Source: Ilex aquifolium
Lineage: Eukaryota; Streptophyta; Magnoliopsida; Aquifoliales; Aquifoliaceae
Direction of reading: 5' to 3'
Assembly (NCBI GenBank): GCA_951799425.1
Contig: OX637395.1
Location: 14,424,451-14,488,450, forward strand
Length of the DNA stretch: 64,000 nucleotides
Made by a program: the position numbers and the translations under genes
In this document: positions 35,382 to 46,639 of the stretch, one piece after another
Layout: every line of letters begins with the position of its first letter
How positions within the stretch are numbered: the first letter of the stretch is position 1
The notes under the pieces: generated by a model
What the model saw: the letters and a program-made list of their open reading frames with translations, nothing else
Database searches by the model: none
Told to the model about the DNA's origin: nothing

Positions 35382-36014
35382 AACAATACTATACCATGTG
35401 TGGGTTATTGGTTTACTTTTGGGAAATTGTATGGCTCCATGTTAGTAATTGGTTTCACCTCTCCGTTTAATTTTATTGTTGTTCGTAAACTAAAGATCTA
35501 TTAAAATGTCACGATTTTCCTTCAAAAGTTATCTATATGATATTTTTGAAAGGAGACCGACTTGTTTACACGTTTTCTAAACCTTGTTTGAGTTTGGGAG
35601 GATGTTGCTACAGAGCTTAGTGCTCACCCCCTACAAATAATATATTTTCAGATTATGATTTAGAAGGAGGACTCGGAGTTGACGAGCAGGTGCCTTGGGA
35701 AGCTCAAGCTGATGGGCATGTAGATCCGGAGGGAACTATATAGGATCATTCTTATTACATTCTAGACGAGGAGATCCCTTTTGAGAATATTGTTCATATT
35801 AATATTTGTGTTATTCCGCTGCAAGTTAATAGTTGATTTTTGGAATGTAATTGCCTTAGTTGGGCACATTCTTTTGGATGTAATGGCCATGGTTTGGTCT
35901 ATTCTTTTGGATGATGAATGAAAGTTTCTTTGTTGATGAAATTTATTAGTTGCTCTCATGATGTGAATGGTTTTAGATAGTAATGTCGTCCAAGGGGGAT
36001 TTTGGGGCATTACA

Positions 36015-37485
36015 ACGTGGCAACACTACCTATGGCCTAAGGAATTCATGATTCACACCGATCATGAGTCCTTGAAACACTTGAAGGGCCAGCACAAGCT
36101 AAACAAAAGGCATGCGTTTTGGGTAGAGTTCATTGAGACGTTTCCATACGTCATCCGGTATAAGCAAGGTAAGGAGAATGTGGTCGTCGATGCACTTTCT
36201 CGCAGGTATGCATTACTTTCCACACTTTATACAAAATTGCTTGGTTTTGAGCACATTAAAAATTTATACGATGATGACTACGAATTTTGTGAGGAATACC
36301 GGGCTTGAGAGAAAACTAGTTGTGGTAAGTTCTTTAGGCTTGTTGGATTCCTGTTTCGAGAGAATAAGTTATGCGTGCCTAATTGTTCCTTGAGGGAGTT
36401 GTTAGTGCGGGAATCTCATGGTAGGGGATTAATGGGACATTTTGGAGTTGCAAAGACTTTAGCTATTTTGCAGGAACACTTCTATTAGCCTCACATGAAA
36501 AGAGATGTCGAGCGAATTTGTGGTAGATGTGTCACATGTAGGCAAGCTAAATCCAAAGTGCGGTCCAATGGTTTGTATACCCCTTTACCAATTCCTAGTG
36601 AGCCATGAATTGATATTTCAATAGACTTTGTGTTAGGATTGCCTAGGACTAAATGTGGGAAAGATTCAATTTTTGTGGTTGTGGATAGATTTTCTAAGAT
36701 GACACACTTTATTCCATGTCACAAAACGGATGATGTCTCGCATGTTGTTGTATTGTTCTTTAGAGAGATTGTGAGATTACATGGCATGCCTAGAACAATT
36801 GTTTCGGATAGAGATGCTAAGTTCTTGAGCTATTTTTGGAAGACTTTGTGGTGTAAGTTAGGTACTAAGCTATTGTTTTCTACTTCTTGTCATCCACAAA
36901 CTGATGGTCAAACTGAAGTAGTAAATTGGACTTTGTCTACTTTATTGAGGGCAATCATTAAAAAGAACATCAAAACATGGGAAGAATGTTTATCACATGT
37001 TGAGTTTGCTTATAACCGATCTGTTCATTCTGCTACTAAATTTTCACCATTTGAAATTGTGTTTGGATTTAATCCTTTAACTCCATTGGATTTATCTCAT
37101 TTACCTTTGACTGAGCATGTTAATTTAGATGGCAAAAAGAAAGCTGACTTTGTCAAGCAGATTCATGAGAAAGCAAGAATCAACATTGAGCGAAGAACGG
37201 AGCAGTATGCAAAACAAGCCAACAAGGGACGTCACAAGCTGATTTTTGAACCCGGAGATTGGGTTTGGCTGCATATGAGAAAATAGAGATTTCCGGCGCA
37301 AAGACTTTCCAAATTTCTTCCAAGAGAGATGGTCATTTCCAAGTCCTAGAGCGCATCAATGACAACGCTTACAAGCTAGATTTACCTGGTGAGCACAATG
37401 TAAGTGCTACTTTTAATGTTACCGATTTGAGTCCTTTTGATGTAGGTGATGATTTGAGGGAAAATCCTTTTCAAGAGGAGGGGAA
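36015..37485 (+). pseudogene. RNase H tail and integrase of the CRM-like element
   Basis: Host sequence resumes at 36015 in RNase H with [20 protein letters not shown] and [13 protein letters not shown]. After breaks at about 36306 the zinc finger reads ESHGRGLMGHFG ... [13 protein letters not shown] (about 36410-36560), with a TAG at 36487. The integrase core, frame 36630-37286, has [16 protein letters not shown] and [12 protein letters not shown], then [19 protein letters not shown] frameshift at about 37285 leads to the frame 37259-37702: ATFNVTDLSPFDVGDD, then the polypurine tract, then the LTR-encoded tail. Integrates element cDNA when intact. Confidence 0.92.
37473..37485 (+). promoter_or_regulatory. 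Polypurine tract inside the pol frame
   Basis: AAGAGGAGGGGAA directly before the 3' LTR (TGATGCAAATC). It is translated as part of pol (QEEGN), which is unusual outside elements whose pol overlaps the LTR. Confidence 0.9.
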
Positions 37486-38247
37486 TGATGCAAATCATAG
37501 CACAACTTCAAGGGATCTAGTTCAAGTCCCAATTGGGTCGGTTACGAGAACACGAGCAAGGAAGTTTAAAGATATACTCAACGGACTGATTCAAGAGGCA
37601 TGGACTCAAGCAAATTCGTGGAGGCCCATTGAACATGATCCATGTGAGCAACAAAGACTCATCAACATGATTCAAGTTCTAGAAGAATCTGGTCAAGGCT
37701 AAGGTTAAATTGGCATGTTTAAGAATACTCCTTTTTTGGGTCTGATTATAAGGCTTGCATGCCATTTACTTCCTTTTTCTATTTTAGGCGTGCGATCAGT
37801 CAATTAAAGGGTTGATTGTCTTTCTTTTTCTTCTTTTAGGCAAGTAAGAGTTTTAGTCTTTAGTTATTCCTATTTGAGTTTGGATTGTCAAAATATAAAC
37901 TCCTATTAGGATTTGTTTCCTTAGCAGATTAGGAATTTTCCTTGTAATGGTCAGCCTTATAAATAGGCGTTTAATCAATGAAAAGAGCAGATTATTTTTC
38001 AGCAAAATTGGAGAGTGTTTTCTCTACAGTTCTTTGAAGAACTATTCGAACTTATCGGGATTTTTCGTGGCGTTCACCAACGACTTATCAAACGGAATTC
38101 CACCACCGTTTGTGGTGTCTTCCTTATAGCAAGGTTCTTGTTTGTCGTAAACAACGGGTCGACGTCTATCATTCAAATCTGATTGTAGAACGATCTTAGG
38201 TTCCTTTTTCGTTGTTAGATCTCGTTATTTTGTCAGAATCCACATCA
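37486..38247 (+). mobile_element. 3' LTR of the CRM-like element, encoding the pol C-terminus
   Basis: TGATGCAAATC to GAATCCACATCA, 762 bp, followed by ACTTT. Bases 37486-37702 continue the pol frame for 71 codons, including DLVQVPIGSV and TRTRARKFKDILNGLIQ, and end in TAA. The same segment in the 5' LTR stays open (28087-28303), so the tail was under selection until recently or the copies are young. TATA at about 37957. Confidence 0.93.
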
Positions 38248-38252
38248 ACTTT

Positions 38253-39049
38253 TGTGTGTGTGGGTGGGTTGTATAGCATGTGGCGTGTATGTTGTGCATG
38301 CTATGTGTGTACGCTGAGTGTTAGGGTCATTTGATCGAACACCTTGTGTGCATTTGGTCGAATGTGCGTGTTGTGCAGTGAGAGAGAGAGATAAGCAGAG
38401 AGAATTAAGAAGATGGGAGATGCGACTTAAGGCATCTATGGGAGTGGTTTGTGCACAGAGAGGATGACAGAAATAAGGGGAGGGGAGAGGAAGGAAGGGG
38501 AGGGGAGAAATAAAACTACCTCAGAGAGACACCAGTGTTGCGGTGGTGGCGCTGGCCTTCTCTTGGAAATCTGGTAATAACCAAAAGAATGCGATGTCTG
38601 CATTTGATCGAACACCTTGTGTGCATCGTCGTCGTTGTCGCTACTGGGAGGCGGTGGTTTGCTTCGACTGAGATGGGGGTGGGAGAATAAAGAAGAGGGT
38701 GAGAGAGATAGAGGTAGAGGAGCAAAGAAAGGGTGAGAAAATAGGCAAAGATGGGGAGAGATATGAGGGAGATGGGGACAGAGAGATGCTGGGTATATGG
38801 AGGAGTGGTTGATAGAGTTAAAGCTGAGAGGGGTGAGGAAAGAGAGAGATGACACGTGAGAGAAGGATTGGGAGTGATTTCAACCTTTGGATCAATTTTA
38901 GAGCTTTGAGATTTGGGTTTGGATGTGACATATATGAGGGGGGACATTTTGTGGGAGTAATTTTAGACCATTGGATCAATATTCTTAAACAAATCTGAAC
39001 CATTATTGTGCTTTCCCAACTTAAAGATTCAAAAACACTTCTATCTTAT
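38253..39049. other. Low-complexity GA/GT-rich interval
   Basis: Purine-rich on the plus strand (GGGGAGAGG and similar); minus-strand Ser/Pro-rich frames (38436-38947) follow from that bias. A 26-bp sequence beginning CATTTGATCGAACACCTTGT occurs at 38328-38353 and 38601-38626. On the minus strand it reads AHKVFDQM, like a pentatricopeptide repeat fragment, but no array or gene follows. Confidence 0.5.
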
Positions 39050-41318
39050 TATTATAGATGTAGAATTCTTGGTTAGTTTCCTTTTCCAGAGAATCCATGT
39101 CCTTGTTATTGCTCCATTTTCTAATTTCCATAAGAAAGACTTGATTTTTGGAGGCACCTTCAATTCCCAGATCATTCTCCATATGGCTTTAGGGATTTTG
39201 AAGGAAGAGCTTGCTTTTGTGATTGTATGATTTCTGTTGGGGGCTGTTGCAGTAGGTGGTAGCCACTCTGAACTGAATAGTATCTTGATTTGATGTGAGC
39301 CCATTTTATGTCATCATGTTGTTATGTTTCACCCAATGGAATTGCAAATATCTCTTTAGAGATTTCTGGTGCAAAAGTTCTTTGAATAAGATCTGGGAAA
39401 TAGAAAATGGAGCAATAGCAAATACATCTTCTATGGGGAAGCTAAATAAGCTCTTGTACTCTTGAATATTGTTTTGTCCCATATTAGGAGTCTTTTGATA
39501 ACCTGGGAACCCATGGATCCTCCCAGCATTTGATACAACTTCCATCTCCTACCTTCCAAATACATCCCTTAATACATCCTTCCCTTCTAATAAACTCCTC
39601 CAGATCCATGAGTTAGTGGCTTTTGGATTGGTCTCCCAGATTTTCCTTAACAGTATTTGACCCAAAGCGCATTTGGGTTTTCCAAAAATCTCCGTAGTTG
39701 CTTTGTTAGCAGTGCCTTTTTAAAATCCTTAAGATCTCTAAAGCTCAAACGCCTATCCCTCTTGCTTTTAGCTAATAGATCCCAGCTCTTCTAGTAGATA
39801 CTCCTTTCTTTTGATGTTTTATTCCACCAAAACCTCTTCATATTGACCGTTAATTCTTGACAAAACGACTTGGGGAATTTAAAAATGGACATGGCGTATG
39901 CTGGTATAGCCTACACCACTAACTTGATGAGGACCTCCCTCCCTGCAAGATTCAGAAATCTCTCTTTCCATCCTGTTATTTTGGAGAGAACACTTTCCTT
40001 TATCCATTCAAGGGTTTGCCTCTTTGATCTCCCCTACTCCATGGGAAGCCCTAAATATTTCCCTGCCCTTTATGAGTGGAATTCTAAGAAACTGGGCTAA
40101 ATTTTGCTTGAGGTGCAATGGGGTATTGTGGCTAAAGGTGACTGCAGACTTGTTTAAGTTGACTAACTAGCTTGTGGCATAAGAATACCCATTGAGGATG
40201 TCTATTAATACTTGACAGTCTACTCTTGTTGCTATAGAAAAGAAAATTGAGTCATCAGCAAATAATAAGTGTGAGAATGTGGGACCAGACCTGTTAAGCT
40301 TGAGCCCTTTTAGTGATCCTCCCTCCATTGCCTTGTTGATCATCAAAGTTTGGCATTCAGTAATAAATATGAATAAGAAAAAGGAGATGTGATTACCCTG
40401 TTTGAGACCCATTGATGGATTAATCTGGACTGCCCTATGTCTATTCACAAGGATATTGCATCTCACCGTAGATATACATTGAATGATGACCCATTTTGCA
40501 TCAAAACCCATTCTGAGCATAAGCATGATCAACCCAGTCGTAGGCTTTTGGGTTTTCTTTCTCTGCCATATTAAGTGCATCATTACCTCCTGCGCTATGG
40601 TAATGTTATCTTGAATTTGTCTCCCTCTTATGAATGCACTTTGGTTGTGTGACACTAGTTGTTAAAGTATGGGATTTAGCTTGGATGCTAGTATCTTGGA
40701 GATGATTTTATAGGCAAAATTGCAACAACTAATTGGTCTAAATTCCCCTACATGCTCTGGATGTGGCACCTTTGGGACAATTGATACATTGGTTTCATTG
40801 AGTTCCTTTAGAAGAAAGCTAGATGGAAAGACGGATTGGATTTCCTTGATCATATATGTGTGGACAATTAACCAGTATTTTGTATTTCTGATAGAATAGG
40901 CTAGGAAAGCCATCTAGTCCTGGATCTTTTATAGCTCCAAGGTTGCAGCTTTGCTCTCCTCAATTGTAGAGGTTCTTATGAGATTGGTATTCATCTGTTC
41001 GGTGACAACTGTGGGGATTATTTGCATGATCTTATCATAATTCATGCTGCCTTCTGTCACATATATATTCCTTGGAAGTGCTCCAGTGTTAAATGGTTTA
41101 TGTGTAGCTTACTAGTAGCCCATTCTCCCTCAAAATTCTTCAACATTGGCATTTTGTTTCTTTGTCTCCTCTGAATCGTTGTAGCATGCAAAAACCATGT
41201 GCTTTTATCTCCCCACTTCAACCTAGATCTTTTTCCCCAATATTTTTCCTCTTTCCGCCAGAGATCACTTACCTCTACTTTGATTACTATTACTTCATCC
41301 TGATGTAAATCTGGGTGA
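39050..41318 (-). pseudogene. L1 LINE remnant (RT and zf-RVT)
   Basis: From right to left on the minus strand: the post-endonuclease region (41057-41335, KYWGKRSRLKWGDKSTWFLH), then RT with PVSSFLLKELNET-like and FRPISCCNFAYKIISKILAS (40662-40913), NQSAFIRGRQIQDNI, the GLKQGNHISFFLFI region and catalytic FADDSIFF (40167-40655), ending with the zf-RVT start PPKIKSFLWKL.NGAITRTW (39041-39304). Many stops. Both ends are cut: the RNase H and poly(A) are missing on the left, and the endonuclease and ORF1 on the right, where LTR family A begins. Confidence 0.88.
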
Positions 41319-43482
41319 TGGAAAATAGACTTCAAGTGCTACAACAATGTAATTCATGAAAATTCATACCAAATTTAAAGATGAGTAACATGATATCTAC
41401 GGTACTTCTAAAATGATAATAGAAACTTTGAATCATTGTTAAAGATTGATCATGAAGTTTAGGTTTCACGCATATTGATTTCATGTTGAATTTATTTTCG
41501 TAGGTGTTTAACTTGAGAAGTGTATATAGGTAAGTTTTAAAATGTTTTTGGGTCAAAATAAGGCTACCATTGAATCCAGAAGGTCGAGAAACCTTGGGAG
41601 ATGTAGATTTTTGGAAGTATTTCAGAGTTAAAATGCATTTTGGAGAGATTTTGGTTAGAAATAAATTTGATACTACCTTAGTATTTTGGTCATAATTGTT
41701 TACCATGAACTCTGATTGAGTTAATTCTTATAGCGTTGGAAAATAGACTTCAAGTGCTACAACAATGTAATTCATGAAAATTTAGTGAATCGGCTTCCAA
41801 TTAGGTGAAAATTGAACTTGAAGTATGTGACAAAACGTCACCTAGGTCCGAACGGTATAAAACACACGTTTGGACGCATTGAGCAGAGAGTTTGCCCATC
41901 CCTGACCTGTTTTGAGTGTTTCCTCTGATTTTACATAGGGACATATTTTAGGGTTCCTATATATGTTTTTCAACGTGTAGAAAGGTCTTCGAAAGAGGAA
42001 GAGGAATAGATTGGGCTTACTTTTGAGGACATCAATGTGTAAGCAATCACACAAAACGCCTTAGGAGTAATTTTATACGGATCAAGATGAGGGTTCTTCT
42101 CAGATTCATTCATTAATAATTAGGGTTGTATACTTTTTCATCCATATTATGATATAAATAATAGATCTATAATGCTTTTTCATTCATTTGAATCCATGAT
42201 TCCTTTCTTGAATAAAATACATGATTTTACTTCGAAGATCTATCCATTCTTGATTTAAAAACCTAGTTCTTGACTTCTGTTCTATACAGATGATAGATCT
42301 ATAGAGTTTTTTATTCTTTTTAATATATGCTCAATTCTAGAATAAACACATGATTTATTTCCAAATACATGTTTTACATCCAAAAATCATATGTTCTTGA
42401 TAAAACCTTAGAATTTTGAATATTATGAACATGAAGGTTTCTTTTTATCATCTCTTGCATGTTTTGCTTCGATTATTCTTCTAAATTGTGAATTGTGGAA
42501 TTATGGACTTTGGTATATGTGATTTTTTTCTGAAAATATGTTGTTATTATCTCTTGTATTGGTGGGTGTGATGAACGTAGGTTACACTCGAATGCGTATC
42601 ATAGAGTATTAGATGTTTTCATACCATAAGGGGTTTGGTGGTTTCTTAACATTCGTAGGGGGTTTGGTTTCTTGCGAGAGGCAACCACTATTTATCCATG
42701 TAGGTTCGGAGCTGGGAGCTAGTATACTATTTATAGGAAAGGATACGTCAATGCTGATATGTCGGTACACAACCTTCCTAAAGTGTTGTAAGTATTATGG
42801 CCATGCGATGATTGATTTGAGATGGTTTATGTTTGTGGGTGGACGAGATAGGTTCGGTGTGTAGATTCATATTAGTCTACCTACCTACATGAGATATATA
42901 TGTTATGAATTGTGATTTTTGTGAGTGATTATATTCTACTATAAACTTTAGTGTTTTGTACCATAAACTTGATATCGTTTTTAAATGTCACTGTTTTAAC
43001 TCAAAACCATATATGCTATTTTATAACTGAGACTTATATGTTTTTATGATTTCTAAACCTTATTTGGGTTTGAGAGAGTTTTCCTACTAGGCTTATTTGC
43101 TCAACCTATGATATATATATTTCTAAGATTTTGGCTATGAGAAGGATATAACTCTAGGTGAGCAGGTAAATTGGGATGTGGGGGTGGATCATGAAGTGGA
43201 TCCAGATTTGGAGATTTAAAGTTGCTTCTTAGTAGTTTAGTTCTTTGTGAAATTGGTCTATGAGACCATGTTGTGAATATTTCTTAATTAGTTAGTTCGG
43301 AGACTATTGTTTAGGTTTTGGATGTAAACCTAAGGATTTATTTATGTTTCTTTTGGAAATTTATCGAGTTAGTTGTTGAATGTTGAATGGTTTCTATTAT
43401 TTAATGACTATTTTAGATGCTCTCATGGTTAGATATTGTATAGATAGTTAATGTCATCCAAGGTGAATTTTGGGGTGTTACA
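41319..43482 (+). mobile_element. LTR family A, copy 3, with an altered 5' edge
   Basis: From 41365 it aligns with the start of copies 1 and 2 (ATACCAAATTTAAAGATG) and it ends TTTTGGGGTGTTACA at 43482. A TATA box GGTATAAAACAC is at about 41856. The first 46 bp (41319-41364) are a perfect copy of 41737-41782, an internal piece of the same LTR, in place of the expected TGTAAAAACCCC start; see findings. No matching target pentamer was found, so it is either truncated or rearranged. No coding capacity. Confidence 0.72.
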
Positions 43483-43507
43483 ATAATTACTTTTTTGCTC
43501 CAAAATC

Positions 43508-44038
43508 TGTTGAGATCGACGGAAAAATCCCAATTGACAGACAATTTTCAGGCGATTGGTTGTGAGGGTTTCAAATGCCTAGTTTTAGGATTTCTTTGGA
43601 TGAAATTAATGGATAAACACATAGTACATGGAACTAATAAAAAATGAATCTTTTATTAATTCAATCAAAGGGACTTCTGTTATAGGTAAGACTGAAAAAA
43701 TAAATAACCTTGATTACAATAGTAACTACTTCCTAAAACTAATCTAAACTACTCCTAAAACTGCCCAGATCGTGGGTCTTGTGGGGGTTTGAGTGTATTA
43801 TTCATCTTCTCCACTACACTCCCTTTTTATAGCCATTGTCTTCGATGATTTTTGCTTCCATTGAATGTTATCTGATTGGTAACTTCCAGTTAGTTATTCC
43901 TCCTTTTAAATATGGATGTGGGCCGATTATCTCCTGTCTTTCTCCAGATTCTACCATATGGCATTTTCTCAGTGTATCCAGATTGCAAGACATAGATACA
44001 TTGAATATTCCAGAGATTTGATATTTTATGTCCAAACA
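43508..44038 (-). mobile_element. 3' LTR of the Tat-clade element
   Basis: On the minus strand it starts TGTTTGGACATAAAATATC (44038) and ends GATCTCAACA (43508), 531 bp with TGTT/AACA inverted ends. A minus-strand TATA box GGCTATAAAAAGGG is at about 43827-43840. The purine tract on its 5' side marks it as a 3' LTR. The next bases on the minus strand, GATTTTGGAGC, resemble the start of a primer-binding site. Confidence 0.7.
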
Positions 44039-44053
44039 ACGTCCCCCTAATTT
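44039..44053 (-). promoter_or_regulatory. Polypurine tract of the Tat-clade element
   Basis: Minus-strand AAATTAGGGGGACGT directly before the LTR start at 44038. Confidence 0.65.
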
Positions 44054-44228
44054 AATTGAGTGATAACTCAGGTAAATGAATAGTTGAACCTGTTTAACTC
44101 ATGAATGCCTATTTAAAGGTTTCAGTTATTACACTGTTCACTTACATCTTTTTCCATACTTCTTATTGTCGCCTTTACCTTTCAATGACCTCTCCTTGTT
44201 TTGTATTATGCTTCTTTGACTTTCTCCA

Positions 44229-46130
44229 ATGGCATCTAAACGAAAAAAATGTGTCATTCCTCTTCTCATATTCCTCAGCCGAATGTCCCTCCTGTTTTTC
44301 ACTTTCCTACTAGTCTTAGGTATGCCATTCGAGACTCAGTGAATGATAACATTTTGATCCCTTCTGTGGATTCTAGCTCAAATTTTGCAGCATGTCCTGC
44401 CTTCAAATCAAGCATCTTTCTAGAGCTATTTGAGCACTATCCTATTTCCAAATAGGAATTCTGACGCTTCATTGTCCTCACCTTCGATGTAAATCTTGGG
44501 ATCAAGGGATTACCCCTTTAAATCTTAGGTTGATCAGACCAACAATGGTCTGACTAGGTGGAACGAATGGAGGCACATTTTTCTGACCAATGGAAGGAAT
44601 AAAAGATCTATGAACAAATAAAGCTGTCAACGAGCCCACTATACATGAATTATTGGCTTGTGAGTGCAGCATTTGTTTTTAGTCAAAATCCCGTAATGTC
44701 ATTTTGTTTCCTATTGGCATGATGTCTCCATCTATTCTTGATGGTGTGCATCTGATAGGGTTCTCATCGAATGGGATTGAGGTAACTGCATGTTTGAAAC
44801 CTGATCGTATTCTACTGGACCTTCTAGATAACTTCAGCTATTCATACCATATTACCTTCTTTTGCAAGCCAAACCCTACCCCTCCTTCTTATGAGGAGAA
44901 TGTGGCTTTTCTTCTTCACTAGCTCTGTAGTTTCATCCTTTGTGTTCCTAGCCTCAAGATTACTAGGGAATATTATAATATTGTCATTCTTTGGGTTGGT
45001 CAAAAAGTACTGGCCTTAGCTTCCTTTGTTTTGGGAGCCCTTTATAGAGGCTTTTTCGACATGGTCCAAAAGGGGAATCAACAGTAGTTGCAGAGGGCCT
45101 TTTTAGCTGTTCCAGGCATGGTTATATGCATATTTTCCTGAAACTTGGGCCATCGAATATCTCCCTTTTTTCGAAATTATGTCCTATCAACTATGTTCAC
45201 TGCTTTCTTATGTCAGTCTTCCCATCTCTACATAATGATTTCAATTTTTATTTCAAGGAATTTTATGACCTGGATTTTGACAAGTATCCTTCCTTCTTCT
45301 TGCCTTTCTCTGGATACCTATATTCCTCTTTACGCCTTAGGGCATTTTTTAACGACTCCATCGATCATACTGATGAGCAAGTCGATCATCTCCACACCTT
45401 CTGGGGCAGTGTTCTCCTTCCTTGCTACCTCCATGTAGGTGATGCAATTTATGATTCTAAATACTTCAGGTGTAGTTTTAAAAATTACTTTCCCATTCAA
45501 ATAGCCAAACAATTTGGCTTTACTCAGAGAATTTCAGTGCCTTTTATGCACTCTTTCATCAATGAACATGCAAATCAAAGGGTCAAACTCAAGGACCCTT
45601 ACTTTGTCCATCTAATCTCTTCAGCCTACAATAAATCTCTGAAGGCCTTTCGTTTTGAACATCTTCATGGGGAGCTATATGTTTCTTCCTTTTTTTGTGA
45701 ATTGGTGGCAAAGTGCTTCAGCTTTAATCTTTAATGATAATTTGGATAGCTGCCTATCCAAGCTATGTTTTTCTAATCAGAAACCAAATGACTTTCCCTT
45801 TTTCCCAACAAATTTACTTGGCAAACTTCAGGCAAGGTCATTAGTGGCTATTCCCGTGGAGTTCTCCTTTTCTGTCAAGGGTCATCTTGTGACAGACCCT
45901 CTTGTAGATCCTGCTACTGGGGAGTTTATTCGAAAGAAAAATTCTAAACAACTGACATGAGCTATTGTTGAAGAAAAAGATGTCTCTTCTTCTAGGCAAG
46001 CTATGCCAGTGGCAGGGGAGACTGCAACTAATGAAGTTGACTCTGTTTCTTCTCCAATCCACCAAAGAGTTGTTATCAATAGAGTGCCCTCTTCAAACAT
46101 GTCATCCTTTGTAATATAAATTTATTCTGA
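44229..46130 (+). pseudogene. Antisense plant mobile domain (PMD) protein gene
   Basis: Plus-strand gene remnant opposite to the pol genes. The probable start at 44229 gives MASKRKK, a short basic stretch. The PMD signature appears at about 44690-44790: ILFPIGMMSPSILDGVHLIG, which matches the 'tF.f..GEmT.TLeDV..l.GL' pattern of PF10536. Next come NVAFLLH.LCSFILCVPS and a LGALYRGFFD block (about 44890-45060). The frame 45126-45734 (202 aa) continues with FWGSVLLPCYLHVGD and IAKQFGFTQRISVPFM, the usual '.arQFGf.Q..P' end of such proteins. Frameshifts and stops separate the blocks. PMD proteins of plants (MAIN/MAIL1 relatives) act in transposon silencing and genome stability; retrotransposon-carried versions are known. 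Family assignment is by motif only. Confidence 0.75.
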
Positions 46131-46639
46131 TTCTTTCTAGGATAAGGTAAGATAGAATAGAAAAAGGATGTAAGCCAACTAATGACTATTATGAAGTGGT
46201 CAACTTTACTTTCGCAATCTCCTTTCCGTATCTTATTTAATAACCAAACTTATGTGGCCTTTTCACTTGTAAATAACTTCAGGAATACAATTCTTTTTCC
46301 TTTTCTTAATATCTAATTCTGGTTTTATTTTTCTTTTAAAAACCAATATGGCCACACTTGGTAGCCTTTTCATATGTTTATTTTAATTTAAATTAGTAGA
46401 TTCCCACATGATTGGATGATATTTCTTTAAATACCTTTTATTAATGGGTTTTTTATGTCATTCTCCTTCTAGGGATTGCAAATGGTAGGCTCCACCTTCC
46501 AATATTATTCCTATTTTAAAAGGTCCCCTACTAGGAGGGATTGCATTCTCCTTCTAGGGATTGCATATTCTGTCTTTACTTCGTAAAGGTAAAATGGCTT
46601 TCCAAACCAAATCCATCTTAGCAAAGCTTTTGAATCTGA
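46131..46639. other. Spacer between PMD gene and integrase
   Basis: No gene. A 22-bp direct repeat starting CATTCTCCTTCTAGGGATTG occurs at 46459-46480 and 46544-46565. Confidence 0.6.

Larger units (their letters stand above)
30315..36014 (+). mobile_element. Second Tekay-like chromovirus, 3' half, inside the CRM-like element
   Basis: Contains RNase H, integrase, chromodomain, polypurine tract and 3' LTR, all plus strand. Its 5' LTR, gag, protease and RT are missing, together with the protease-RT part of its host, so one deletion removed both; the junction at 30313-30320 shares the bases GGCT(T). The right edge of the LTR (36014) joins the host RNase H frame. The LTR is split by solo LTR D2. 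Better preserved than the Tekay-like element at the left edge. Confidence 0.85.
32234..36014 (+). mobile_element. 3' LTR of the second Tekay-like element (family E), split by D2
   Basis: Starts TGTAAACCCCCACATG after the polypurine tract and ends TTTTGGGGCATTACA at 36014. Its parts are 32234-33083 and 34893-36014, about 1.97 kb without the insertion. A palindrome GTACCGGTAC lies at 32386-32395 and a near copy at 32418. A 51-bp minisatellite occupies 35192-35381. Its last 100 bp resemble the end of LTR family A copy 3 (GATAGTAATGTC.TCCAAGG and GGGG..TTACA), so families A and E are related. Confidence 0.82.
28087..38247 (+). mobile_element. CRM-like Ty3-gypsy chromovirus with nested insertion
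   Basis: Both LTRs (28087-28920 and 37486-38247), a primer-binding site, a polypurine tract and identical pentamers ACTTT (28082-28086, 38248-38252) define the whole element. Gag (29584-30318) and RNase H plus integrase (36015-37485) remain; protease and RT are missing. The gap is filled by the 3' half of a Tekay-like element (30315-36014). There is no chromodomain; the integrase tail continues into the LTR with a TRARARKFK motif, as described for centromeric retrotransposons (CRM). Clade placement is by memory of family phrases and should be checked by RT or integrase phylogeny. Not functional. Confidence 0.82.

Noticed and set aside
35085..35445. Repetitive frames on both strands
   Set aside because: Result of a 51-bp tandem repeat, whose length is a multiple of three.
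38436..38947. Two overlapping Ser/Pro/Leu-rich minus-strand frames
   Set aside because: Follow from purine-rich plus strand; frames overlap, no domain apart from an eight-residue PPR-like match.
45145..45438. Second frame overlapping the PMD region
   Set aside because: Shadow of the longer frame 45126-45734; that one carries the family motifs.
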